Assembly (NCBI RefSeq): GCF_963662255.1
Contig: NC_085059.1
Coordinates: 5,737,234 to 5,801,233 of the forward strand
DNA: 64,000 bases
Direction of reading: 5' to 3'
Origin: Cinclus cinclus
Lineage: Eukaryota > Chordata > Aves > Passeriformes > Cinclidae
The notes under the pieces are model-generated. The model did no database searches. It was given only the letters and a program-made list of their open reading frames with translations, and was not told the DNA's origin. Below are positions 46,209 through 56,561 of this stretch, one piece after another. Made by a program: the position numbers and the translations under genes. The stretch's first letter is position 1. Every line of letters starts with the position of its first letter.

Positions 46209-48820
46209 CACCAACCAACCAAAAAAATCCTCTGGATCATTTTGTGCCACACCATGTGGCTCATGCGAAGGGTATGAGGAAGAAGAGGGCTGGCATGGAG
46301 GGGCCAGGGGAAGGCACTGCACATGTGGGCATGAGCTGGGGCTGCTGCTCCACTGCCCTGGAGCTGCAAACAATTCTGTCCCGCTTGGTTTCCTCACCCT
46401 ACAATGTCATTTCCATGTGCCTTTGGAAATGAAACTGCCCAGCCAAGACCTCACAGCAGAAGCAATATAAATTGTTTTGCAGGGCAACACTGAACTTGTC
46501 CTGGTTCTTGACTCCAGTGCCAGTGGGCACACGCTGTTGTCCTGTTAAACATTAACTGGGAAAGCAGCTTGAAAAACATTGCTTGGCTTCATTAAAATCT
46601 TCAAATGACACTTGATGCTTACATATCCTTATGAGCAGCTTGCACATACTTTAAATACTAATGCAGGCCAGGCTTTATGGCTCTTATGACTGCTCTAGCA
46701 GAAATTACACACTAATTTCTAGGTGCAGCTCTTTACTCTGGGAACAAGGCTGGTAGGGAATGCCGTACAACAAATTGGGGTTTAGCTCCTACAAAGAGAA
46801 GACAGCCAGGTCTCCCATGGAAAAAGGAAAGGCAGGATGCTGAGCAAGGATGTGTGGAAGGTACATTCACCCAATTTCCATCAGGTGTGTTGGCACATCC
46901 TCTGAAGCCACATGAGAGGTGTGGGAGAAGCCTGGAGGTGTTGCACATGTTGAGCTGATGGGTTCACATCAGCTCCCACACAGGCTTCACTGAGATGCAT
47001 GGTGTGGCTGCAACTGAGGGCAGGGAACTCCTGAGATGCAGGAATGGAGTTGTTTGAAAATGGTGTCTGAGATAGTGGAGGACAGACCAGATTTTGCATC
47101 CTTTGCATTTCTACTAGTGTATTTTTCCTTTTCTTTCTCCTGTTCCCTGACACGACCCATCGTTATTAGCAGATGTGGTAAGGGAGGTGTGAATCCTGTT
47201 AACTGGGAAGCCTGTGCTGCCTGGAAACTCTGGTTTAACAATATTTATCTCCCCCCAGCCTTCCCTGTGCCTGGCAAACTCAGCAGCTCTATAATCAAAG
47301 CTTTTGTCTTTATAGTTTACTTTTTTCTTTCTGATTGCCTGAACAACACCAGCCAGAGGGAAAGAGTTGACCTTGCCAAGGACGAGGGCAGGAGCTGGAC
47401 CTAGACAGCACAACAGGCTGTGGAGAGCAGGTGGACAGGAGCAGCAGAGTGCATTGCAGTGACTGCCCCCATTCCTGTTGGTTTCACACCTCTTTCCACA
47501 TAGCAATTTGGTAAAGCCCGTTGCAAAAGCCCTCTGAAACATCCCACTGTCTTTGCAAGAGAGTTCTGTGAGACTGCAGGTTGCAGGTAGGGTGATTGTT
47601 GGCGATTTGTTTTGTTGTGATTGGTTTTGGTGGAGGTGTCTACAGGGCAGAAGGGATCAGGGAGGAGATGTCTCTGTCCTTGTCTCTCTGACAGCACCAC
47701 CTGAAGAGGTCCTGCTCCATCCCCAGACTCCCACCAACCTGTGCCTTCCTTCCTACTACATGCCAGTGCCTCCACAAAAATACTATTTAGGACTTTGTGA
47801 GCAGATCCAGGATCAATGTCACACCTCGAAAGGAAAATATTGTCCGGGAGGATGAAATCCCTGAATCTGCACTGTCTGTACTGAAATCCCAAGCCCTGCC
47901 TGGGACAAAGGTCTTTCTTACCCATCATCTTCACTACTGGGAAGTTTTCCTGACTCTCTTGATCAAAATTCATGGTTTGGAAGTTCAGATCCACACTGAT
48001 CTGTGGCACAGACCTGTTGAACAGATCCAATGTCCCTCTGCATCTGCCCAAGCTCATCTGGGTGAACGTAAGCCCTGCACTCTGGAAACTGGCTGTGTGA
48101 GAGAGAAGTGGTGTCTATTCTTCCCTCCTTAGGATGGGTTCTGCTGTGCCTCTCACTGACCTAAAAAAGCCCTCCAAGTGCTTCTGGTCTCAGCTGTCCC
48201 GTCTGCAGGTGAAATGGAGTGTTTCTGGCAGCACCTCCCTCTCTGCCCTCCCCTCTTCACAGGGCTGGGAAGCTCCTGTGCCCCGATCCTGTGCAGGATG
48301 GTGCTGAAGCTGATCTGCTCTTCTGCTCAAAGGTCCCAGGGCTTTGGTGCTGGGTCATTCTGAAGATTTGGGTTTCTGTTCTTCATAACATTCAGCATCC
48401 TTTGATCTTTGCCTGCTTCATCCTTATCTTTCACTCCCACTCAGTAAAGTAAGATTTATGCTGGCAGATAAGGTAGGAAGGCTGCTATATTTGGGTATGG
48501 GGAAACAAAACTTTGTCAAGAGCCAGGCTGAGCATGAATAGAAAGAGAACAGATCACCTGGCAAGATCCAAGGCTCAAAGACCTCCTTACAAAGGTGCCT
48601 GTTCAGGGGGAGCTGGAGCCATTGCTCTCCTCCTGCTGTACCGGGCTAAGAGAAGCTTGGGATGTACCTCAAATCCATGGATGCTCCCTGCACTCCAGCG
48701 TGGCTGGTAGAATTGGGATGTGCTCCATTGCATTTATGGCTCTTAGTGTTGTCTAACTGGCCCTGAGCAGGCTCCCGTGCTTACCTTGGGGGTCACTTCC
48801 CCGACTGTATGTTAGAGTCT
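46209..48820. other. Gene-free upstream sequence
   Basis: I could not identify a gene. The stretch 46540-46720 is AT-rich with TAAT cores and could be a non-coding regulatory element. 47401-48132 is open on both strands (218 codons minus, 111 codons plus in overlapping positions) with peptides that match nothing I recognise and no visible splice or promoter context. Confidence 0.5.
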
Positions 48821-48889
48821 AGTGCTCGTTAGTGGCTGCTTTTTGCTTTCACTGCTGCTCTAGTGCTTATCACCTCTCTGAATCGTGCC

Positions 48890-49370
48890 TGGGAACACTG
48901 ATAACAGCCATGGTGATGGGCCTGGGCTGGCAGGTGGCCAGGGCAGGGCTGCTGTGTCTGTGCTGGACAGGCTGGCACTCCAGTCTGAACTTGAGCTGGA
49001 GGGACTGAGATGTATGAGTGAGTCCACAAAGGAGCACAGATCCACCTGCAGGCTGTGGAGGAGCCCACAGCATAGCAGGAGGATGCTTGAAGGAGAATGG
49101 CCCCTGTGGGGCCTGTGCTGGAGCAGGTTTGCTGTAGGACCTGTGACCCCTTGGGAGATCCACGCTGGAGCAGTGGGTGAGGAACTGCAGCCCCTGGGAA
49201 GGACCCAGGCTGGATAAATTCAGGGAGAGCTGTCTCCAGGTCTGCGGGGCAGCCCATGGTGGGGCAGCTGCGTTGGGCTGCCTGTGGAGGACTGGGATGT
49301 GACCACCCTAATGGGGACTCTGGCAGGAGCTCCTTGGTAAAGCCAGGCTGGAGACAGAGGCAGGAGTTCA
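48890..49370. mobile_element. Avian ERV LTR remnant (first family)
   Basis: The stretch carries the characteristic repeated phrase of a songbird ERV LTR family: GGAGCAGGTTTGCTGTAGGA, CCTTGGGAGATCCACGCTGG, GAACTGCAGCCCCTGGGAAG, GACCCAGGCTGGATAAATTC and GAGAGCTGTCTCCAGGTCTG. No LTR termini, target duplications or internal gag/pol reading frames were found, so this is a decayed fragment. Limits and subfamily are approximate and from memory of such repeats. Confidence 0.65.
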
Positions 49371-49828
49371 GTGCAATGTTAAATCGGGTAACCAGGCCAA
49401 AAGGACCAGGGATGGAGATCACAATGGATCTGTAAATGTTTTAAGCCATTATTTGAATTGTATGTTTCAGTAATTACTACAACAGGCACCATTCAACCCC
49501 AAAACAGGAGAAGCCTCCCAAGAAGCTGTTGCAAGGCAGCAGTGACCTGACCTGAGCTGCCTTTGGTGCCAAATGACTCTCCCCACCCAGCACCTCTGCT
49601 GTCCTGAGTGACCACTAGAACAGAGAGAGCTCAAAGTCATGGACTAAATAAATTAACAGGCATTTTGTTGATCTTTATAAACATTTTCCAGAGAGGCCCA
49701 TAGACCAAGGGAATGATATCTGTGTGTTATATCAAAGAATGGGAAGGGGGGTGGTGGTGGGTATTGAAGTTGTACTGAATAGTGTGGGACCTGGAATGGT
49801 GTACATGGTATAGAATATGGGGTAGAAT

Positions 49829-50095
49829 GTGCTGGGTTTGGCTGGAGTAGAGTTATTTTCTTCCCAGTGGCTGCTGTGTTCTGTATTTTGTGTTTGTGCT
49901 GAACACAGGGTTGATAATATAGAGATATTTTTGTTATTGCTGAGAAGAGCTTGCACAGAGCCAAGGCCTTTTCTGCTTCTCATACTGCTTTGCTGCCAAG
50001 GAAGTTGGGTTTGTGGTGGAGGTGGGGAGGAGACACAGGCAGCACAGGTGATCCCAACTGACCAAAGGGATATTCCATATCGAATATTCCAGATT
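49829..50095 (+). mobile_element. Avian ERVL-type LTR remnant (second family)
   Basis: TGCTGGGTTTGGCTGGAGTAG, AGAGTTATTTTCTTCCCAGT, GGGTTGATAATATAGAGATA, TTTTTGTTATTGCTGAGAAG and CTGACCAAAGGGATATTCCA are the ordered landmarks of a common avian ERVL LTR. It is followed by ATATCGAATATTCCAGATTC, where the promoter part of the LTR would begin, and then breaks off. No viral coding sequence is attached. It is a different family from the remnant at 48890. Confidence 0.75.
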
Positions 50096-50366
50096 CCAAT
50101 TCCGTATTCCATTTGGGGTGGCCTGGGTGGCCACTGCAGAGTGGGATGTGCATGGAGGATGGCACATGTCCATGTGGATTCAGTGCTCCACAGGCAGGTC
50201 AGGGGAGGAGAGGTAGTGCAGGATTAGGCTTCAGCAGGGGTTTTACCAGGGTCCTGCATGATGGCTGGGAAGGGGGACAGATGAGGTTACACAGAGGAAA
50301 TTGTATCTTAGAGTTTGTAGTTTTCTGCTGCCAGTAGGCAAATCACCACCCTTACAGGAAAGGTGG

Positions 50367-50666
50367 GGCAGGACTATTTACAAGAGCATGCAGTAACAAG
50401 ACAAGGGGGAGTGGGTCCAGATTCAAAGAGATGAGGTTTAGATTAGATATTCGCAAAATATTCTTCACTGTGAGGGTGGGCAAGCCCTGGCACAAGGTGC
50501 CCAGAGAATCTGTGGCTGCCCCTGGATCCCTGGAAGTGTCCAAGGTCAGGTTGGATGGGGCTTGGAGAAAACTGGCATAGTGGAAGGTGTCCCTGCCCAT
50601 GGGAGGGGGTTAGAACTGGATGATCTTCAAGGTCCCCTTCCAACCCAAACCATTCTATGATTCTAG
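50367..50666 (+). mobile_element. CR1 LINE 3' end, plus orientation
   Basis: The ordered boxes are TTACAAGAGCATGCAGTAAC, AGATATTCGCAAAATATTCT, CCCTGGCACAAGGTGCCCAG, CCTGGAAGTGTCCAAGGTCA, GGAAGGTGTCCCTGCCCATG, AACTGGATGATCTTCAAGGT and the terminal CCATTCTATGATTCTA. It is the same subfamily as the copy at 30620 and is 5'-truncated. Confidence 0.96.
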
Positions 50667-52545
50667 GACCCATTAGAGCAGACAGCTGCAGGTGTCCTGT
50701 GGTACCTAGGAGCACTTGGCTCCCACAGAGCAGATTGAAGAGCTTTGGAGAGAAGGCAAAAACATTAATGCTTTAATAACAGTGCCTTGTGCTTCCTACA
50801 AAGCATTTTATCCCAAGAATGCAAAGTGTTTTGCAAGATCTTAAATAATTAAGCCTTAGAGCAGTGCCACACAAGACAGAAATATTTCCTTCCCTCCTCA
50901 AATTCATCTGTCTGGGATGGCCCACACTGGGAGCCAATGGGCAGAAAAGGAAAGGAGCAATTACCCAAAGCCCCACTGCTCAACCTGCGCAGAAGAAATC
51001 CTGAACTGGGGTATTTCCCTGGAACATCCCCTGTTCTGCAGGGGGGATATGAGGCTGTTCAGCAGCAGTTCTCTTCAGACCTTAATTTTGTTTGGGGTTT
51101 TGCTGCAATGATCCTGGGTTTTGGCCCTGGTCCTGGAAGAGCTGGGCATGGCCCATACCTGGAGAACAGTCCTCCTCTGTCCAAGGGCTCTAAACTGCAT
51201 GAGTGAGTTGCCTCGAGCCCTGTGACTGATGTTGGAAGCTCCCTGTGTCATTAACTGAGGGATTTGAACTCAAGCAATCCCACATTCCACAGGACACCCA
51301 CATGATCTTCCTCCAGCCCTTCTGCTGGCACTGCCCCACAGCCAGCCCTGCTGAAATCAGACTCTTGTGAAATTGTACCCTGGCCACTGGCAGGGCCCTT
51401 CCCTTGCCCTTGTGAATCCCATTCCTGTGCTGTACATCCCGTGGGACAGCATGTAGGCGTTGCTCCTTGTAATCAAGAGCTGTGTCAGCCCCTTCCCAGC
51501 CAGCCCCCACTGCTGCAGACTGACCTTATTGCCAGATGCCTCAGCAGCAATTTGGCAGCTCGAGGGCACAGGGAAAGCCCACCTCGGTCTTTGTAGGTGT
51601 TTAGGTTTGTATCCAACACTGTCTTTCCACCTCCCAGCAGCAGGACCCTGGTAATTTCAGCTTTGTCTGTGCTGGAGGGATTTGGCACAGCAGCTCCTGT
51701 GCTTGAATTCCCCTTTTCTGGTGGGAAGAGCATCACTGCTGTGTTGCCACACAGCTCTGGAAAAACCTCCTGCTGCTTAAGACACAGGCACAGAAAGGTG
51801 ATGGAGGGAGGGAGGTGAAGGCTGAAATCACTTTAGGGTGTATTGTAAGTAGCAGCTGAGCTTTGCACCTGCTGCTCCAGACCTGTGGCTCCACAGCTGG
51901 GTGGGCTCTGGAGTTTAAACTCCCCAAGAAGGAATTTGGATGTGCAGTTCTGGCAGGACCCCCTGTGTCCTTGCTGGGACAGGGAAGGGGACAAGCCAGT
52001 TCTGCAGCAATGCACTGGCACCCCCTAATGACAAAGTTATGAATATTTGGAGGGACCTGGGTCGCTCCTGCAGCCTGTCCTGCCGTGCTGGAGCTCGTCT
52101 GCTCACAGCTGTTCTGGAGCCTTTGGTGGGGAAGGGATCACTCTTCTCCATCTGCTCTGCTCCAAATCCATATCTCAGCTCCCCTTTGGTGCTGCAGATT
52201 CCCAGGGTGCAAACATCAGGGAGACAGCAGGGAGGGTTTGTGGCTGTGCACTGCTCTTCCAGGTGAGCTGGCAGCGAGCACTCTGTTCCCATCCCTCAGC
52301 CCCAGGAACAAAGCCAGCTGTGGTTGCCCCTACACCACTGCAACAGGGGGGTTGGTGAGCCTGCAGCCAGGTCCTGTAAGCCCACTTTTGGCCACACTGC
52401 CCAGGCTGGCTGAGGAAGCCCCTTTACTCCCATTTGTGCTGCCTCAGAGACATCGGCACACTGTGCCAGCTTTGTCACATAGGCTTCAATCTCTCTTTTC
52501 CAGCTCACCCCATGGCAAAGCCAGAGAATGTGTCACTGAAATGGG
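50667..52545. other. Gene-free sequence
   Basis: Only short frames are present. No splice-flanked exon, repeat or RNA gene was recognised. Confidence 0.5.
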
Positions 52546-52862
52546 ATCACAGAATCATGGAACATTTTGGATTGAAAGTAGCATCAAAGCTCATCTTGTT
52601 CCACTCCCCTGTCATGGCAGGAACACTTTCCACTAGACCAGGTTGCTCCAAGTCCTGTCCAATCCCTGTCCAGGGATGGGGCAACCACAGCTTCTTTGGG
52701 CCTCACCACTCTCACAGGGGAGATTTTTTTTCCCAATATCTAATCTAAATCTCTCCTCTCTTAGTTCTCCCATGTCCTATCACTCTGTTCCTGTGTAAAA
52801 AGTCGCTCTCCTTTTTTATAAGCCCCTTAAAGTACTGGAAGGTGACAATGAGGCCTCAGTTC
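52546..52862 (-). mobile_element. CR1 LINE 3' fragment, reverse orientation
   Basis: It starts ATCACAGAATCATGGAACAT, followed by CCCCTGTCATGGCAGGAACA, ACTAGACCAGGTTGCTCCAA, GGGATGGGGCAACCACAGCT, CCCAATATCTAATCTAAATC and the TGTCCTATCACTCTGTTCCT box, and fades in CTTAAAGTACTGGAAGGTGA. It is 5'-truncated. Confidence 0.93.
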
Positions 52863-53577
52863 AACTTCATCCCAAATGATGCTGAACCTGATGAGAACCT
52901 GAGCTGCACAATTGTCTTCTTGGTGATTTTGTGCCATGGCCAGCGGTCTGGGTGTCCAGTGTGGGCTTCAGACATGCAGAGCAGGGTACTGGAGGCTCCT
53001 CTCCAGCTGCCCCAGCTCCACCTAGACCCTGCTGCCTGCCTCTGGGAGCCCAATGGAATTCAATTTGCTCAGCAAGGAGGCTTTAGCCATGCTCAGCCAC
53101 CTCGCAGGACCTGACGGCAGAGCCACAATGGCAAATGCAGTCAGCTCTTCCCTGGATGTTGTGTTGGCTGACAGAAGGCTTTGGTGCTCAGGAATTGAAG
53201 TTGGCCATCGGTCCCAGCACTGTCCTGCCAAGCTCATGACCAAAGTCAGCATTTTTCTGCTTCAACTGGGAGAAAGGGAAAAAGGGTGAGAATGGCCCTA
53301 GCAAGACCAGGATTGTGGATCCTTGTACAAACAGGCCAGTGGGATCTTGAAGAGTGAATCAACAGCCTGAGCAGGGCGAGGGCCAAAGCTCCCAGGGAAG
53401 CCTTTGTCTCCTCTGACAGACATGAGGACTGAACTCTGGTCCATGTGCCAGGGCACCCCTCCCTTCCTGCAGGAGCTGCCCAGTGCTATCACCCTCGCAG
53501 GAGATGTGCCCAGAAGCTTCTCCCCTCGAGAGTGTGTGGTTGTGGGGAGGCTGGGCAAGGCTTTGGGGACTGTCCAA

Positions 53578-53890
53578 ACAGGAGCAGATGGGATGGGAAT
53601 GGGCATGGGATAGGAATAGGGTGGGTATGGGATGGGGTTAGGGATAAGGAGGAGGATGTGAAAAGACTGTAGTGGGATGGGAATGGGGACTAAGGTGGGG
53701 TTAGATGGGGTAGGGAAAGGGATGAGATAAAGATGGAGAGTGGGACCAGGATGGGGAGGAAAAGGGGAAGGGAGTGGGATAGAGGTGGGGAGGGGAAGGA
53801 ATAGGGTTGAGATAGAGCCTATAGACAGAGCTGAGTAATGGAGCTATGCTAGAGCTGGGGAGAAGAAGGGGATGAGAAAGGGGAAAGGGG
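53578..53890. repeat. G/A-rich degenerate purine tract
   Basis: About 310 bp are dominated by GGGATGGG, GGGGAGG and GAAAGGGG motifs on the + strand with few pyrimidines. There is no strict period. Dense G-runs give G-quadruplex and triplex potential. It may be an eroded GGGAT/GGAAG simple repeat. Confidence 0.8.
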
Positions 53891-55807
53891 AAAGGAGAGA
53901 ATTAGCTCCTGTTCAGACAGCACACGTTCAGGCAGCAGCTCATGTTAGCTCAGCCAGTCAGCCACAGCAGCTTTGGAGAGCACTGAATGCCTCTCTCTTC
54001 TGCTGCTGTCCCAAGGGCCTGTGCTGCTCCACCAGCCAACTGTACCAGCAGGTTTTTATTTTGCATTTATTTTCCTAATGGCTTGGGTGGCCTGAAAACT
54101 TGAGCAGTGAATTGTGACTGCTCAAGATTGGGTAAAAATCCACACAATGGCTGTGCACTGCAGTGTGGCACCGGGGATGAGTCACTGAAATTGCAATTAG
54201 GAAAGAAAATAACAGTGGGCTTACAAGCTCCTTTCCAGGAGCATTGCATTTCTCTGGAATTACAATGGTTCCTTAGAGTGGTTAATGAGACATTGCTCCA
54301 TGTCAAAAAATACATGGAACTGGAGGAAGTGGTAGCTGATGTAAAGCAGTTTAACAGTGAAAGGAGGGAGGAAAAAACAGCTTTAATCTTCACAGTGACA
54401 GCATAGGTCTTTTGGGAGGGGCTATGGGGGGAGCAGAGGAAACCACAGCAAACCCCAGGGTTGTGGGACAGTGGAGTTGTGCTCTGACATGGAGCCCAAG
54501 GTGATGCAGGTAGTGTGGGCAGAAAGGGCACACAGGGAAGGAGGCCCTGGGAGTGACAAAGGTCCCACAGGTGCCCCCTCATCAGCTTGCAGAACCTTGC
54601 TGGAGAGAACCTCTCAGCAGAGCGCAGCAAACAAGGAAGATGCATCACACTGGAGTCCTGGAAAGCAAAAGTCAATCTTTCGTTTGTCTCCCAACAGCTT
54701 TATTTTGTCTTTTGTCTGAAAAGTACAGACTGCTCTGCACTGAGCAGGAGTGTAAGGTACTGAGTAAAGAAGGGAATGGGCCTTTGGGCCCGTTGGGAAT
54801 GGGCACTGATAGAATCTTTGTGGCCCAGCACCAGCATCAGCTGTCAGGAGTCCTGGGGAGAGGCTGATCACAGCCCTCCTGTCCACATGGTGCCAGCAAC
54901 AATTCTGACTACTGTTGCCTCTTTTTCCAGCTGCCCCAGCTCCAGGAGAAAAGGCCAGCAGCTCCTGGGTGCTCAGCCTGGCTTGGACACAGGGACTCTG
55001 TGCCCATCCATTGGGCTTGGCTTCACCCTGAGCTCAGCAACTGCACAAGAAACTCTGCAAAACCAGAGCCTAGGGGATCCCAATCGTCACCTCCACCCCA
55101 GTACAGAGACACAGCTGTGCCACCCAGCCCAGGACCAGGACAGGGGAGAGCTGCTCCTCACCCTCTCCAGGCTGGCAGCAGGCATCAGCCAACTCTCACC
55201 TGTGGGCTCTGAACAGCTCTCATCTGCTTGGATTACCATGTTTTTAATTACTTTAATTGAGCACAGAGATGTTCCAAGGTGGAGACCAGACAGATACTGC
55301 TGCTGCTGCTGCTGTTGGGAAGCAGAACCCTGCCTGCTCACTCTGACTGCTCTCCTGCACTGTCACTGTCCCCAGAGTGACAGGACACGACACTAAGAGA
55401 GAGCCAACAGCCCACCAGCCATTTTCCTGTGCCCCGATGCTCCTGAGCAGCCACACATTCAGTCCAAGATGTTATTGGTCATGGCTGTCCCAGGACTCCC
55501 AGGAGTGAGATCTGATCCCTTGTTGCTTCCTGGCTTCTTGGAGAGCAAGGCAAAGATGCTGGGTCTCTTCAGCTCCATTGACACAAGGGAAGACTCAGTC
55601 CTGGTCAGCACAGGGTGAGATTCTGGGAACAGCTGCCATTCAGCTTTGGGAGATGAAAACACAAAGGATCTACAGCTGGTTAGACAGGTTTGGGCTAAAA
55701 CCACCCTGTCTGGCTGCTGAGTGCTGCTGGAGACTGGGGCGTCAGGTGCCTCATCCTGAAAGTCATCAGTGAGATAAGGGCTGTAGACTTCAGAATCCTG
55801 AAGGGAA
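53891..55807. other. Gene-free sequence with one unusual two-strand open segment
   Basis: At 54067-54675 the minus strand is open for 202 codons. The plus strand is open from 54107 to 54406 and ends with a hydrophilic stretch (VKKYMELEEVVADVKQFNSE) that is less GC-driven than most chance frames. I recognise no family, and neither frame has evident splice sites or promoter context. No annotation beyond this is supported. Confidence 0.4.
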
Positions 55808-56561
55808 GGAGGGTGAAAAGCAAGAGCACAACCCTGAAATTCATGAGAGCAGACTTCAGCCTCTTCATAGGTCTGGTTATAAGAGTCCCATCGGATAAGG
55901 TAGAGAAATACCCAAAGCCTTCAGGAAAGCAAATGTCACTCTTGTCTTTAAGAGGGGCAAGAAGGTGGATCCAGGGAACTCCAGGCTGGTTTGCCTCATC
56001 TCCATCCCTGTAATGGGAGCAGCTAATCCTGAATGTCATTTCCAGGCACATGAAGAACAAGAAAATAATCACTGTTTGATTCCCCATGTGGACAGTCACA
56101 CCTGGAGTGCTGTGCCCAATTCTGGTCTTCCCAGCACAAAGAGAGACTGGAGAAACTGGAGACAGTCCAGTGGAGAGAGCCACAGAGTGGGTAGGGGAAC
56201 AGCATCATGTCTCATGAGAGTGCTGGGACCGTCCAACTTGGAGAAGCAAGGGCTCAGGGGGGACCTTACCTGTGTATATAAATACCTGAAGGGAGGGTGG
56301 CTAGAGGAAGGATCCAGGCTCTCATCAGTGGTGCCCAGTGACAGGACAAGAGGCAATGGGCACAAATGGAAACACTGCAGGATCCCTCTAAGTAGCCAGG
56401 AGCGATGGAATCTCCATCCTTGGAGGTATTCAAAGCCACCTGGACAAAGTCATGGTCCAGGGCCTCTCATGGTTGAGTGGGGCCAGAGCAGGTGGCCTGC
56501 AAAGGTCCCTGCCAACCCAGGGACTCAGAATCACCCAGCCTGTAGGTGTGTGATTCTGTGA
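55808..56561 (+). mobile_element. CR1 LINE with ORF2 remnants, plus orientation, internally deleted
   Basis: The 5' part (GAGAGCAGACTTCAGCCTCT, ATAAGAGTCCCATCGGATAA) corresponds to the region between endonuclease and reverse transcriptase of CR1 ORF2. It jumps near 55910 to the reverse-transcriptase segment encoding KRGKKVDPGNSRLVCLISIP, a decayed form of the conserved K-x-D-P-x-N-Y-R-P motif. It then jumps to the 3' region (CTGGAGAAACTGGAGACAGTC, CAACTTGGAGAAGCAAGGGC, CATCCTTGGAGGTATTCAAA) and ends in GTGTGATTCTGTGA. The internal deletions and altered motif residues show it is inactive. Confidence 0.9.

Noticed and set aside
46046..46397. GWLVGWLV repeat peptide frames
   Set aside because: They come from the (CCAA)n microsatellite next to a CR1 fragment.
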